Below, piece by piece: positions 1-9,245 of a stretch of DNA of 64,000 nt. Each line of letters opens with the position of its first letter. Within the stretch, counting starts at the first letter, position 1. This stretch comes from Ciceribacter ferrooxidans. Lineage in GTDB: Bacteria > Pseudomonadota > Alphaproteobacteria > Rhizobiales > Rhizobiaceae. The stretch is from contig NZ_SDVB01000253.1 in NCBI RefSeq assembly GCF_004137355.1, positions 310,001-374,000 of the forward strand, written 5' to 3'. Both the position numbers and the translations under genes were made by a program. The notes beneath the pieces were generated by a model, which searched no databases, was not told where the DNA came from, and worked only from the letters and a program-made list of their open reading frames with translations.

Positions 1-1
1 G

Positions 2-46
2 CGTCTTGATCTGGTGAAGCCGCTCAAGGATGCGGTGAAAGCCTGA
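2..46 (+). CDS. metK: S-adenosylmethionine synthetase, C-terminal end (partial)
   Basis: Only the last 14 codons and a TGA stop are inside the window; they read [14 protein letters not shown]. The ending fits the C-terminus of bacterial MetK, and metK lies just before trmB in rhizobia as I recall. MetK makes S-adenosylmethionine, the methyl donor used by TrmB encoded 8 bases downstream, so the pair is probably co-transcribed. The fragment is too short to prove identity by itself; the call leans on the neighbour. Confidence 0.6.
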   Translation, partial: RLDLVKPLKDAVKA

Positions 47-54
47 CACTGCCG

Positions 55-756
55 ATGACCTCCTCCGAACGCCGCAGCCGGGCGACCGAAGCTTTCTTCG
101 GTCGCCGAAAGGGGAAACCCCTTCGGGAACAACAGCTCGAACGCATGGGCAACCTGCTCCCGGCGCTGCGCGTCGATCTTTCCGCACCGTCGCCCGAGAA
201 ACTTGAAGATCTTTTTCCTGTCCCGGTCGAGAGGCTGCGGCTGGAGATCGGCTTCGGCGGCGGCGAGCACCTTGTGCACCGCGCGACCGAAACGCCCTCC
301 ACCGGATTCATCGGCGTCGAACCCTTCGTCAATTCGATGGCGAAATTGCTGGCGGAGGTCGAGTCCCGAGGGCTCCGCAACATTCGCCTCTACGACGACG
401 ATGCAACCGCGCTTCTCGACTGGCTACCGGATGCCAGCCTGGACCAGATCGATCTTCTCTATCCCGACCCATGGCCCAAGAAAAAGCACTGGAAGCGGCG
501 GTTTGTATCGCAAGCCAATCTGGCGCGCTTTCACCGTGTGCTGAAACCGGGCGGGCTCTTCTGCTTCGCCTCGGACATAGACACCTATGTCAATTGGACG
601 CTTGTGCACTGCCGCGACCACGGCGGCTTCGAGTGGATGGCGAGAAATGCGGCAGACTGGAAGACGCCATTTGCCGGGTGGCCGGGCACGCGTTACGAAG
701 CAAAGGCCCGGCGTGAGGGCCGAGGCTCGGCCTATCTTACTTTCCGCAAGATATGA
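55..756 (+). CDS. trmB: tRNA (guanine-N7-)-methyltransferase
   Basis: The 233-residue protein is a class I SAM-dependent methyltransferase that forms m7G46 in the variable loop of tRNA. The glycine-rich SAM loop (IGFGGGEH) is near residues 64-71, and the family signature [14 protein letters not shown] follows near 139-152; the aspartate and lysines of that motif are the TrmB hallmark. Length is normal. The ATG lies 8 bases after the preceding stop, with no strong Shine-Dalgarno, which suggests translation coupled to metK. Nothing is missing or disrupted. Confidence 0.95.
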   Translation: MTSSERRSRATEAFFGRRKGKPLREQQLERMGNLLPALRVDLSAPSPEKLEDLFPVPVERLRLEIGFGGGEHLVHRATETPSTGFIGVEPFVNSMAKLLAEVESRGLRNIRLYDDDATALLDWLPDASLDQIDLLYPDPWPKKKHWKRRFVSQANLARFHRVLKPGGLFCFASDIDTYVNWTLVHCRDHGGFEWMARNAADWKTPFAGWPGTRYEAKARREGRGSAYLTFRKI

Positions 757-759
757 CCG

Positions 760-1017
760 TCAGTGCAGGCTGACGGTCTGGAGCTCGTCTTCGGCAGCCT
801 TGTAGAAGGTGCTGGACCGGTTGTCGGTGAGGAGAATCGGCGTGCCGTCGGCGCCGAACAGCGCCCAGAGATCGAGCCTCGGATCGACCTCGGGAGCCTC
901 GGGAAAGCAACGCGAGATCTCGTCGTATCGCATTTTCCGGATGTAGCCGACTTCGCCTGTGCCAAGATGCGCCAGTTCGGATTGCGTCAGTCGGGCGTTT
1001 GCTTCTCTCAGTAACAT
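760..1017 (-). CDS. DUF1150 family small protein
   Basis: This 85-residue protein has the compact pattern of the DUF1150 family (ELAHLGTGEVGYIRKM near the start), which often sits next to small heat-shock genes in alphaproteobacteria. Its function is unknown. I chose the ATG at 1017 because a strong GGAGG lies 6 bases upstream; an ATG at 1044 would give 94 residues but lacks such a site. The gene follows hsp20 by 48 bases on the same strand and is probably co-transcribed from the heat-shock promoter upstream of hsp20. No membrane segment or signal peptide is visible. Confidence 0.75.
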   Translation of the reverse strand: MLLREANARLTQSELAHLGTGEVGYIRKMRYDEISRCFPEAPEVDPRLDLWALFGADGTPILLTDNRSSTFYKAAEDELQTVSLH

Positions 1018-1065
1018 TCCGATCCTCCACCGATCAGGGAGCAACGGCTCATCAGGCCGTTGACC

Positions 1066-1491
1066 TCATTGTGCCGTCGAAATGTTAATTTTCTTCACCA
1101 CTTGCGCTGGTTCGGGCCGTGCGAGGTCGATCGACAAAAGTCCATTTTTCAGTGTTGCACCAAGGACATCCATGCCTTCCGCCAGCAGGAAAACCCGTTG
1201 GAACTGGCGGGCGGCGATGCCCCGGAACAGAAAATCCCCGTCCGCGCGCTCGGCTTGTCTGCCCCGCACGACCAGCCGGTTCGCCTGCAATGAGACGTCG
1301 AGTTCGCTCTCGGAGAAGCCGGCCACGGCCAGCGTGATTCGCAGCCGTTCCGGGTCGTCGCCGACCTCGCGCAAACGCTCGATGTCGTAGGGCGGATACC
1401 CGTCATTTGCGCGAGCGATCTGGGCAAGGATCGAGTCATTCGACTCGAATCCCAGCAGTAAGGGGGGTGCGAGCGGTTTCATGCGGCTCAT
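1066..1491 (-). CDS. Small heat-shock protein, Hsp20/alpha-crystallin family
   Basis: The 141-residue protein has an alpha-crystallin domain from about residue 34 to 130, with the typical opening YPPYDIER, the core LRITLAVAGF and the beta-strand NRLVVRG. Such proteins are ATP-independent holdases that bind unfolding proteins in the cytoplasm. The start at 1491 follows TGAGGA with good spacing. An RpoH-like promoter lies about 60 bases upstream (see separate entry), matching the heat-shock role. It heads a probable two-gene operon with the DUF1150 gene. It resembles the IbpA type, but I do not assign a symbol. Confidence 0.93.
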   Translation of the reverse strand: MSRMKPLAPPLLLGFESNDSILAQIARANDGYPPYDIERLREVGDDPERLRITLAVAGFSESELDVSLQANRLVVRGRQAERADGDFLFRGIAARQFQRVFLLAEGMDVLGATLKNGLLSIDLARPEPAQVVKKINISTAQ

Positions 1492-1550
1492 TCGTCGTCC
1501 TCATCTCGGCGTCGGCCTTCGGGCGGCGCGGACCTGTAACGCCGTCTCCC

Positions 1551-1579
1551 ATATGGGGTGACGCTCCGTCACTCGCAAG
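1551..1579 (-). promoter_or_regulatory. RpoH (sigma-32) type promoter of hsp20
   Basis: On the minus strand the -35 element CTTGCG (1574-1579) and the -10 element CCATAT (1551-1556, inside CCCCATAT) are separated by 17 bases. This fits the rhizobial RpoH pattern CTTGAA-N17-CCATAT at 10 of 12 positions. The expected transcript start is near 1544, giving a leader of about 50 bases before hsp20. Confidence 0.75.
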
Positions 1580-1650
1580 CGCGACGAGCTTGACAAGCTA
1601 TGCCTGCGCGCCCATCACGCGGATCGACAACGAGCAGAGGTGACCAAGGC

Positions 1651-2595
1651 ATGACCGTGCGCAGAAAAATCATCATCGATACGGATCCGGGCCAGGACGA
1701 CGCCGCTGCCCTCATGCTGGCGTTCGGCAGTCCCGAGGAGATCGAGGTGCTCGGGGTATGTGCGGTCGCCGGCAACGTGCCGCTCAGGCTGACGAGCCGC
1801 AATGCTCGCATCGTGTGTGAGTTGGCGAGACGCTCCGATATCGGCGTTTATGAAGGGGCTGACAAGCCGCTCGAGCGGCCGCTGGTGACGGCCGAGCATG
1901 TCCATGGCAAGACTGGACTCGACGGAGCCGCGCTCGACGAACCGAAGATGAGCGTTCGCCCGCAGCACGCCGTCGACTTCATCGTCGAGACACTGCGCCG
2001 GGAAGAGGAGGGGACAGTTACTCTTTGTACCCTGGGTCCGTTGACGAATATCGGGATGGCTCTGCGCCGGGCGCCGGATATCGCACCCCGCGTCCGCGAG
2101 CTTGTGATGATGGGCGGCGGATTTTCCGAGGGAGGCAACATCACGCCCGCCGCGGAGTTCAACATCTTCGTAGACCCACAGGCCGCCGATATCGTCTTCC
2201 GATCGGGCATCCCGATCGTGATGATGCCGCTCGACGTAACGCATCAGCTGATGACGACGAAGGCGCGGGTCGCCCGGATCGCCGCAATCGGCACCCGCCC
2301 GGCCAGAGTGATGGTCGACTGGCTCGAATTCTTCGAGCGCTTCGACGTCGAGAAATATGGTTCGGATGGCGGCCCGCTGCACGACCCGACGGTGATCGCC
2401 TACCTGCTGAAGCCCGAGCTTTTTACCGGGCGCAACTGCAACGTCGAGATCGAGACGAACTCTGAGCTGACGATGGGCATGACCGTCGTCGATTGGTGGC
2501 GTGTCTCCGGGCGCACGCCGAACGCCCGGGTCATGCGTCACGTGGATTCAGATGGCTTCTTCGACCTCCTGACCGAGCGGCTCGCACGGCTCTGA
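1651..2595 (+). CDS. Inosine/uridine-preferring nucleoside hydrolase
   Basis: The 314-residue protein belongs to the IUNH family, which cleaves the N-glycosidic bond of ribonucleosides to give ribose and a base. The calcium-binding aspartate motif DTDPGQDD is at residues 9-16, and the late catalytic histidine occurs in HDPTVIAYLL. Length is normal. The ATG at 1651 is preferred over an upstream one at 1600 because homology starts immediately after it. A ribokinase gene lies nearby (5.2-6.1 kb) and could use the ribose released, which is inference only. Its promoter must overlap the divergent heat-shock promoter region. Confidence 0.9.
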   Translation: MTVRRKIIIDTDPGQDDAAALMLAFGSPEEIEVLGVCAVAGNVPLRLTSRNARIVCELARRSDIGVYEGADKPLERPLVTAEHVHGKTGLDGAALDEPKMSVRPQHAVDFIVETLRREEEGTVTLCTLGPLTNIGMALRRAPDIAPRVRELVMMGGGFSEGGNITPAAEFNIFVDPQAADIVFRSGIPIVMMPLDVTHQLMTTKARVARIAAIGTRPARVMVDWLEFFERFDVEKYGSDGGPLHDPTVIAYLLKPELFTGRNCNVEIETNSELTMGMTVVDWWRVSGRTPNARVMRHVDSDGFFDLLTERLARL

Positions 2596-2603
2596 AAGCG
2601 CGA

Positions 2604-2628
2604 AGGCCGCGGACAAAGCCCGCGGCCT
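2604..2628. terminator. Hairpin between converging genes
   Basis: A perfect 9-bp inverted repeat (AGGCCGCGG at 2604-2612 and its complement at 2620-2628, 7-base loop) lies just after the nucleoside hydrolase stop and before the end of the opposing chemoreceptor gene. It could act as a two-way terminator; a U-run is not evident. Confidence 0.55.
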
Positions 2629-2657
2629 CATGGTTTGGACAAAGGGCGCGTCGCCGC

Positions 2658-4970
2658 TTAGAACTCTTCCCAGCTCTCTTGGACGGCAACGGCTGCTGCG
2701 GCACCGCGGACTGCCGGTCTGGCGACACGAACAGATTCACGCATTGCGGCGGCCGGATACGCGGCCGGTGCCATGGTCTCCCGTGCGGCGCCGGAGGTGC
2801 GGAAACGCGTCACCAGTGATCTCAGGTTCTGGGCCTCCGTCTTCAGCGTCATGCTCGCCGCCGTGGTTTCCTCGACCATGGCCGCATTCTGTTGGGTGAC
2901 CTGGTCCATCTGGTGGACGGCGGTGTTGATCTCCTTGAGGCCCGAGGCCTGCTCGGTCGCCGATGCGGAAATCTCGGCGATGATCGTATTGATCTGCATG
3001 ACTTGCTCGGCGATCTTGTGGAGCGTGTCGCCCGCCTCGCCGACAAGGGCCACGCCGTCCTTGACCTGCGCTCCCGAGGCCGTGATCAGCGCCTTGATCT
3101 CCTTTGCCGCGTTCGCCGAGCGCTGGGCGAGCTCTCGCACCTCCTGCGCCACGACCGCGAAGCCCTTGCCGGCTTCTCCCGCGCGTGCAGCCTCGACACC
3201 GGCGTTGAGCGCCAGCAGATTGGTCTGGAAGGCGATCTCGTCGATGACCCCGATGATGCGGGAGATCTCTCCGGAGGACTGCTCGATACCGTGCATGGAG
3301 GTGACCGCACGCTGGACGACTTCGCCGGAGCGCTCAGCGTCCTGGCAGGCAAGCTGCACGGTCCGGGCCGCGATTGCGGCATTGTCGGCGCTGGAATTTA
3401 CCTGCTCGGTGAGCTGGTTGAGAGCGGCGGCCGTCTCTTCGAGGCTTGCCGCCTGCTGCTCGGTACGCCGCGACAGGTTATCCGCGCTGTCGCTGATCTC
3501 GGAACTGCCGTTGTTGATCGCACCGACGCTCACGTTGACCGCATTGATCGCGTTTTCGAGGCTGGCGACGGCGGCGTTGAAGTCGGCCTTCAGCGCGGCG
3601 TATTCGCCGGGGAAATCGGCCTGGATGCGATAGCCGAGATTGCCGTTCGAAAGCTCGGACAGACCGGTGCCGAGCATCACGACGACTCTCTGCTGCAGCG
3701 CCGCGCTTTCCTCGCGTTCGGTCTCCGATCGGCTGCGCTCGTCTTCTGCCGCCCGACGCTGTCGTGCTGCTTCGCCCTCGAGCATCCGTCCTTCGGAAAG
3801 CCGATGCCGGAAGCCTTCGAGCGCCTTGGCGACGAGCCCGAGCTCATCCGTGCGGTTCTGGCCCTCGACTTCCGTCTCGTAGTTTCCGGCGCCGAGACGA
3901 TCGACGTCCGCGACGATGGCGTGCAGCGGCTTCTGGACATAGGCGCGCGCGGCGAGATAGAGGGCGGTCATGACCGCGGCGAGAACCACGAGGCCGCCGA
4001 TGATCATCATGATGGTCTGTGCTTCGACCGGTGCGCTGATGGCACTTTGGGGAATGTCGACGATCACCGCCCAGGTGGTGTTCACGCCCGGAACGGCAAA
4101 GGGATAGATCAGTCGGTCGAAAGGCTCTGCCCCGGCGGCAGAGACGTTGAGCAGCGTCTCGGGTTTGCCGGAGGATAGCGCCGCCTTCAGCTTATCCCCA
4201 CCTTCACCTTCATAGGGCTTCATCAACAGGTCGGTCGAAGGAGCCACGAGCCACTGGCCGGTATGCCCGACGAGCATGACCCGGCCGGTCTCGAACGGTT
4301 TCAGCGCTTGCAGCTTCTCGGAGAGAGAACCGAGCGAGATATCGACGCCGGTCACGCCGATCATCTTGCCGCCGGAGACCACCGGATAGGCGATCGAGCT
4401 CATGGTCGTGGGGACCTCGGTCCCCTCCGCGAGATACGGGGCCGTGATGGCGCCCTTGCCGCTTTTGGCAGCGAGCGCGTACCACTCCTGCGTATAGTCG
4501 TTGTTGAAGGTGGAAAACTGAATGCCACCATCCTGCGTCTTGGACCAGTACGGCGTGAAGACGCCATTGTCGTTGCCGCCGAGTTCGAGATTCTTGACCG
4601 TATCTTCCTTGCGGCCGTCGAAGGCTTGCGCGACTTCGCAGAACCAGCTGCCGAAGGCGAACGCATTCTGCTCGACATTGGCCTTCAGGAGATTGATGGC
4701 GCCTTTGCGATCGAAGGACTGCGCCTCGTGCCCGCGGGCGAGCACACCGGCCATCGAGCGGGCGGCGCTGGCGAGCTCGCCGATATCGCCGGCGACTTCG
4801 TTGGCGATCGCATTCGCCTGGCTTTTGGCCTGATCCATCGTCAGCGATTGGACGCGATCACGGGTCTGCGAAATGAGAACCAGGTTGGAGAGGGCAAGCA
4901 CGAGCGCGATGGCAATGCCGGTGACAAGCTGCAGCTTGAAAGCAATGGACTTTGAAATCAGTTTCAACAT
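2658..4970 (-). CDS. mcpX: Methyl-accepting chemotaxis protein with dCACHE sensor (McpX-like)
   Basis: The 770-residue chemoreceptor has a first membrane segment at about 11-33, a large periplasmic dCACHE domain, a second membrane segment near 310-335, HAMP, and a cytoplasmic signalling domain with the conserved hairpin tip ([21 protein letters not shown]). It ends in SWEEF, a CheR/CheB-tethering pentapeptide of the type known from several S. meliloti receptors. In S. meliloti, McpX senses quaternary ammonium compounds such as betaines; the same ligand here is inference from the neighbourhood (trmB, hsp20, ribokinase) and architecture. The start at 4970 has GAGG upstream and opens directly into the first membrane helix; a further upstream ATG (5039) gives an unlikely extension. 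Confidence 0.85.
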   Translation of the reverse strand: MLKLISKSIAFKLQLVTGIAIALVLALSNLVLISQTRDRVQSLTMDQAKSQANAIANEVAGDIGELASAARSMAGVLARGHEAQSFDRKGAINLLKANVEQNAFAFGSWFCEVAQAFDGRKEDTVKNLELGGNDNGVFTPYWSKTQDGGIQFSTFNNDYTQEWYALAAKSGKGAITAPYLAEGTEVPTTMSSIAYPVVSGGKMIGVTGVDISLGSLSEKLQALKPFETGRVMLVGHTGQWLVAPSTDLLMKPYEGEGGDKLKAALSSGKPETLLNVSAAGAEPFDRLIYPFAVPGVNTTWAVIVDIPQSAISAPVEAQTIMMIIGGLVVLAAVMTALYLAARAYVQKPLHAIVADVDRLGAGNYETEVEGQNRTDELGLVAKALEGFRHRLSEGRMLEGEAARQRRAAEDERSRSETEREESAALQQRVVVMLGTGLSELSNGNLGYRIQADFPGEYAALKADFNAAVASLENAINAVNVSVGAINNGSSEISDSADNLSRRTEQQAASLEETAAALNQLTEQVNSSADNAAIAARTVQLACQDAERSGEVVQRAVTSMHGIEQSSGEISRIIGVIDEIAFQTNLLALNAGVEAARAGEAGKGFAVVAQEVRELAQRSANAAKEIKALITASGAQVKDGVALVGEAGDTLHKIAEQVMQINTIIAEISASATEQASGLKEINTAVHQMDQVTQQNAAMVEETTAASMTLKTEAQNLRSLVTRFRTSGAARETMAPAAYPAAAMRESVRVARPAVRGAAAAVAVQESWEEF

Positions 4971-5159
4971 GACGGCCTCAAACCCGCACGCCGGGGGCCG
5001 GCGCGTTGAATTGGTCACAGGGAGGGAATGCTCCTTCATGGAGCGGTGTTTTCACTCCATGCAGCTACGGTGCCGGAGAAAGCAGTGCGAGAATAAGAAT
5101 GGAAAGTTTAATGCATGTTGAATTTTACGGCACGTTTTTATGGCCGTCGCGCAGCAATC

Positions 5160-5183
5160 CGCGCCGGTGCGGTCACCGGCGCG
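5160..5183. terminator. Perfect hairpin after ribokinase gene
   Basis: A 10-bp perfect inverted repeat (CGCGCCGGTG at 5160-5169, complement at 5174-5183, 4-base loop) lies 26 bases beyond the ribokinase stop and upstream of the mcpX-like gene on the same strand. It could terminate the ribokinase transcript or stabilise its 3' end; there is no T-run after it on the minus strand. Confidence 0.45.
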
Positions 5184-5209
5184 ACAAAAGAAAGCTGCGG
5201 CGAGAAGTG

Positions 5210-6109
5210 TCAGAGTCTGGCGGCAACCTCGTCCGACAGTGGGATCGAAGGCTGTGCGCCGGGCTTCAGGCAGGCAAGTGAACCCGCGACTGCGGCCCGG
5301 CGGAGGGCGTCCTTGAAGGCGAGACCCTGATCCAGTCCCGCGGCAAAATAACCGCAAAAAGTGTCGCCCGCGCCGACCGTGTCGACAGGTACGATCTCAA
5401 GTCCCTTGACCCTGACCAGTTCTCCCTGATCGACGGCGATCACACCGTCTGCTCCGAGCGTGACGACGAGGGTCTGCCCGGTTTCTTCATAGAGACGCAG
5501 CAGCGCCTTTTCGCGCTCGTCTGCTCCCATGCCGTCCCGCGCAGCAAGACGTTCGAACTCTGTCTCGTTGGCAACCACGATGTTTGCCATCCGGCCGAGG
5601 CGAGCCGCCTCCGCCGTCAATGGTGCGATATTGATGATCGTTCTGATCCCGCGGTCCCGGGCACGCGAGAGGGCTTCCTCCACGGCTCCAGCGGGTATCT
5701 CGAGCTGCAGCATCAGAATGTCGTCCTGCGCCATGGCATCGACTGCGGCTCGTGCGTCCGCCTTATCGATCGTACCATTTGCACCGGGAACGACGGCAAT
5801 CATGTTCTCTCCGTCATCGCCGACCAGGATGAGCGCTGTGCCTGTCGGCGCTGACGTCTTGTGAACTGCCGAGAGCTCGGTTCCGGCCTGTTCGAGAAGG
5901 TCGAGCGCCGGTGCGGCGAATGCGTCACTGCCGACCGCGCCCACCATCCGCACACGGGCGCCGGCACGCGTTGCGGCAAGCGCCTGATTTGCGCCCTTGC
6001 CGCCCGCCGCCGTCGAGAAATCCTTGCCGCCGACGGTTTCTCCGGGCTTCGGGAGCCGTGTCGTCGTGGCAATGAGATCCATGTTGATGGAACCGAATAC
6101 GGTGATCAT
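5210..6109 (-). CDS. rbsK: Ribokinase (PfkB family)
   Basis: The 299-residue protein phosphorylates ribose to ribose 5-phosphate with ATP. It begins with the typical GSINMDLI, has the PfkB signature GGKGANQA near residues 37-44, and the catalytic/ATP signature DTVGAGDTFCGYF near residue 245-257, where the aspartate of GAGD is the base. Length matches RbsK. The start at 6109 opens directly into the family's first beta strand. The nearby nucleoside hydrolase may supply ribose. Other sugar kinases of this family are hard to separate by eye, but the N-terminal pattern favours ribokinase. Confidence 0.88.
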   Translation of the reverse strand: MITVFGSINMDLIATTTRLPKPGETVGGKDFSTAAGGKGANQALAATRAGARVRMVGAVGSDAFAAPALDLLEQAGTELSAVHKTSAPTGTALILVGDDGENMIAVVPGANGTIDKADARAAVDAMAQDDILMLQLEIPAGAVEEALSRARDRGIRTIINIAPLTAEAARLGRMANIVVANETEFERLAARDGMGADEREKALLRLYEETGQTLVVTLGADGVIAVDQGELVRVKGLEIVPVDTVGAGDTFCGYFAAGLDQGLAFKDALRRAAVAGSLACLKPGAQPSIPLSDEVAARL

Positions 6110-6159
6110 CGAGGTGTTTCCGTCCGTTACGTGTTTTGGAGGCGAGTTTGGCCCGTGGG

Positions 6160-7413
6160 CTAGTCCTCGTCAACGACCCGAAGCTTGAGAAGGCCCGTCT
6201 TGCTCTCGACGGCACGCGCCGTTCCGCCTTCATCGCCGTTGCCGGACTGGAATTCGAGCGCCTCGATCTTCACGCCCCGCTTGGTCAGCTTGTCGGCCGA
6301 GGTGAGGATCATGTCGACATCCTTCTGGGCCGCGAGAAAATGGCTCTGTAGTTTGCGCGTCCGGTCGTCCAGCCGGGCGAGATCCTCCATCAGGTGGATG
6401 ACCTCCCCCTGTATGAGGTGCGCCTGTTCGCGCATCCGCTGATCCTTCAGTACGGCCTGGATCACCTGGATCGACAGCATCAGCAGTGACGGCGAGACGA
6501 TCACCACGCGCATGCGGTGGGCCCTCTGGACGATGCCTTCGAAGTTCTCGTGAATCTCCGCGAAGATCGATTCCGACGGAACGAAAAGGAAGGCCATGTC
6601 CTGGGTCTCGCCGGGGATCAGGTATTTCTCGGCGATGTCCCGCAGATGCACCTCCATGTCGCGGCGGAACTGCTGACCGGCAGTCTTCTTGGCATCCGCC
6701 GTCTCGGCGTCGCGTATCGCGTTCCACGCCTCCAGCGGAAACTTCGCGTCGACAACCAGCGGCGGAGAGTCGTTCGGCATCCGGATCGTGCAGTCGGGCC
6801 GCGACCCGTTGGAAAGCGTCGATTGAAACGCATAGGCACCGATCGGCAGTCCGTCGGCGACGATCGTCTCCATCCGCGACTGGCCGAAGGCGCCGCGTGT
6901 CTGCTTGTTCGAGAGGATGGCCTGGAGGCCGACGACATCCTTTGCGAGCGATTGGATGTTGTTCTGGGCGGCATCGATGACCGCGAGGCGCTCCTGCAAC
7001 CGGCGCAGGTTCTCATGTGTGGTCTTCGTCTGCTCGCTGATCGTCGCCCCGATCCTGTGCGACATACCGTCAAGGCGCTGGTTGATCGCCTGGTTGAACT
7101 CCGACTGTTTGGCGCCGAAGACATCGGCCATGGCCGCAAGGCGCCCCTGCATTTCCGCCTGGGCGCGCAGCAGTTCGGCCATCCGGGCTTCGGCTGCCGC
7201 CTCCCTTTGGGATGCTTCCATTTCCATGCGGAGCCGCATTCGACTGTTTCTCATCACGGCGGCTGCCCAGAGTATCAGCGCGGCGAGGATGAGTGCCGCA
7301 AGACCGGGGACGAGCATCAGGGGCGAGACGGCGAAGTCGCCTATCATGAAGACCGGCGCGCCGGCTACGGAAGGTGTAGTGTTCATGGCGATCAATCTAG
7401 CAGATTCGGCCAT
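6160..7413 (-). CDS. rmuC: DNA recombination protein RmuC
   Basis: The protein (417 residues from 7413, or 408 from the ATG at 7386) has an N-terminal membrane segment (VPGLAALILAALILWAAAV), a long predicted coiled coil rich in Glu, Arg and Gln, and the conserved RmuC domain (PDCTIRMPN, VDAKFPLEAW, FLFVPSE). RmuC proteins limit inversions at short inverted repeats and resemble nucleases, with the exact reaction unsettled. Neither start has a clear ribosome-binding site, so the N-terminus is uncertain. It is followed by ribokinase on the same strand after 50 bases. Confidence 0.9.
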   Translation of the reverse strand: MAESARLIAMNTTPSVAGAPVFMIGDFAVSPLMLVPGLAALILAALILWAAAVMRNSRMRLRMEMEASQREAAAEARMAELLRAQAEMQGRLAAMADVFGAKQSEFNQAINQRLDGMSHRIGATISEQTKTTHENLRRLQERLAVIDAAQNNIQSLAKDVVGLQAILSNKQTRGAFGQSRMETIVADGLPIGAYAFQSTLSNGSRPDCTIRMPNDSPPLVVDAKFPLEAWNAIRDAETADAKKTAGQQFRRDMEVHLRDIAEKYLIPGETQDMAFLFVPSESIFAEIHENFEGIVQRAHRMRVVIVSPSLLMLSIQVIQAVLKDQRMREQAHLIQGEVIHLMEDLARLDDRTRKLQSHFLAAQKDVDMILTSADKLTKRGVKIEALEFQSGNGDEGGTARAVESKTGLLKLRVVDED

Positions 7414-7558
7414 CGATGACAGATCAAAACAAGAACGAAGATCGGGCCGCCGACAATCTGGTCAGGCGATCCTGCAAGCAACGGGTGAGGCCGATTGCAT
7501 GGTGCACCGTCTGGTGTGTCGCTGATCACATTTCGCTCTAACCATTCATTCTCCGTTT

Positions 7559-7578
7559 AGGGTTTTGAGCAAAACCTT
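7559..7578. repeat. Short inverted repeat upstream of globin chemoreceptor
   Basis: GGTTTT (7561-7566) and AAAACC (7571-7576) form a stem with loop GAGC, about 65 bases before the chemoreceptor start. It may be a leader hairpin or an operator half-site pair; nothing else is recognisable in the 227-base gap between rmuC and this gene. Confidence 0.3.
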
Positions 7579-7640
7579 CGGCCAATTCTTTGACCGTCCG
7601 GCAGGCGGCGTGATCGCGCCTGAGACCATTGCGAGGCAAC

Positions 7641-9155
7641 ATGCAAGAGAGTGGTGACGACAGCCTGAGGCAGCGCCTCGATTTCATCGAGCTCGACGAG
7701 AAGACCTGTCGCACGCTTCACTCGCTGCGGCCGACTCTTTCCGAGATTCTGGGCGGCGCGCTCGACAAGTTCTACGCCAAGGTCGCGGCTACGCCGCATC
7801 TTGCCCGGTTCTTCCGTGACGGTTCGCACATGGCGGCCGCGAAGAAGGCACAGGTCGGTCACTGGGACCGTGTTTCAAACGGAACCTTTACGCAGGAATA
7901 CGTCAAGGGCGTCACCGCGATCGGCAAGGCCCATGCCCGGGTCGGCCTGGAGCCGCGATGGTATATCGGCGGGTATTCGATGCTCATCGGCGAACTGGTC
8001 GCGGGCGTACTGAAAAAGCACTGGCCGTTCCCTTTCGGCAAGCATCACGCGACCGCTCTTGCCGACAAGCTGAGCGCCCTGATCAAAGCCTCCATGCTGG
8101 ACATGGACTATTCGATCTCCGTGTATCTCGACGCGCTCGAAGAGAAGCGCCTGCAGCTTCAGGAGGAGCGCGAGCGCTCCGAGGCCAATCAGCAGATCGC
8201 CATGCAGCACTTGCGCCGCGGCCTCGAGGCCTTGGCACGCGGCGATTTCAAGGCCCGTATGTCCGACGACCTGCCGGACGACTTCAAGCAGATGGCGACG
8301 GACTATAACGAGGCCGTGGCGCGTCTCAACGAATCCTTCCAGCTCATCCGCCGTTCCTCGGAGGAGATTCTCGCCGGAACGGAAACAATTGCCCGCACAT
8401 CAGACGAACTGGCGCTGCGCACCTCCAAGCAGGCCGCGGGCGTTCAGGAAAGCTCAACGGCTTTGCAGCAGCTCTCCGTGAGCGTCAGCCAGACGGCGTC
8501 CAATGCCGAACGTGCCGCGTCCGTCGTGAAGGAGACGCAGCAACAGGCACGGACCTCGGGCGAGGTGGTGAACCAGGCCGTGTCTGCCATGGCGGAAATC
8601 GAGAAGTCTTCGTCCGAAATCTCGAAGATCATCGGGGTCATTGATGAAATCGCCTTCCAGACGAATCTCTTGGCGCTCAACGCCGGCGTCGAGGCAGCGC
8701 GTGCCGGCGAGGCCGGCAAAGGCTTCGCCGTCGTTGCCCAGGAAGTTCGCCAGCTGGCACAGCGCAGCGCTGACGCGGCCAAGGAAATCAAGCGGCTGAT
8801 CTCCCAGAGCTCGCAGCAGGTGAACGAAGGCGTCGAGCTTGTTTCCAACACCGGTACGGCTCTAGCCGACATCATCGGACGGATCGATGCGATCAATACC
8901 TTCGTCGGAGAGATCGCGACTGCCGCCAAGGATCAGGCTTCGGGACTGAGCGGAATCAACCAGGCGACCCGCAGCATGGATGGCCTGACCCAGGAAAACT
9001 CGACGATGGTCGAACAGACATCCGCCGAGACGCGGCGACTGCGCAACGAGGTCGCCGGGCTCGTCGAACTGCTGGGTCGTATCAATACGGACAGCAGCGA
9101 AGTCTCGCTGTCACCCCCAACGCCACGTCGGCAGGTGCGCGGCCTCGCCGCCTGA
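7641..9155 (+). CDS. Globin-coupled soluble chemoreceptor
   Basis: The 504-residue protein has an N-terminal protoglobin domain (about 15-165), a linker with HAMP-like features (about 175-235), and an MCP signalling domain with the conserved tip around residue 340. It has no membrane segment, so it is cytoplasmic. The likely proximal haem ligand is His98 in the motif [14 protein letters not shown], typical of globin-coupled sensors such as HemAT, so oxygen or another gas is the probable signal. Unlike the two membrane receptors in this window it lacks a WEEF tail. The ATG at 7641 has GAGG upstream. It may correspond to the rhizobial cytosolic receptor IcpA, but I am not sure enough to use that symbol. 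Confidence 0.9.
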   Translation: MQESGDDSLRQRLDFIELDEKTCRTLHSLRPTLSEILGGALDKFYAKVAATPHLARFFRDGSHMAAAKKAQVGHWDRVSNGTFTQEYVKGVTAIGKAHARVGLEPRWYIGGYSMLIGELVAGVLKKHWPFPFGKHHATALADKLSALIKASMLDMDYSISVYLDALEEKRLQLQEERERSEANQQIAMQHLRRGLEALARGDFKARMSDDLPDDFKQMATDYNEAVARLNESFQLIRRSSEEILAGTETIARTSDELALRTSKQAAGVQESSTALQQLSVSVSQTASNAERAASVVKETQQQARTSGEVVNQAVSAMAEIEKSSSEISKIIGVIDEIAFQTNLLALNAGVEAARAGEAGKGFAVVAQEVRQLAQRSADAAKEIKRLISQSSQQVNEGVELVSNTGTALADIIGRIDAINTFVGEIATAAKDQASGLSGINQATRSMDGLTQENSTMVEQTSAETRRLRNEVAGLVELLGRINTDSSEVSLSPPTPRRQVRGLAA

Positions 9156-9180
9156 TTTTCGCTCTGGCGCAGATCCAGGG

Positions 9181-9206
9181 AACGCGAGGGTTTTCCCTCG
9201 CGTTTT
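9181..9206 (+). terminator. Rho-independent terminator after globin chemoreceptor
   Basis: A 10-bp perfect stem (AACGCGAGGG at 9181-9190, complement 9195-9204) with a TTTT loop is followed by more T residues. It sits 25 bases after the chemoreceptor stop and separates it from def. Confidence 0.88.
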
Positions 9207-9245
9207 TCGATTCCATCGGCGCGACAGATGCGATATGGGAGGCCC

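Noticed and set aside
1492-1544. ROSE-type RNA thermometer upstream of hsp20
   Set aside because: The leader is only about 50 bases and lacks the conserved UYGCU anti-Shine-Dalgarno element; only a weak GUCC/GGAC pairing remains.
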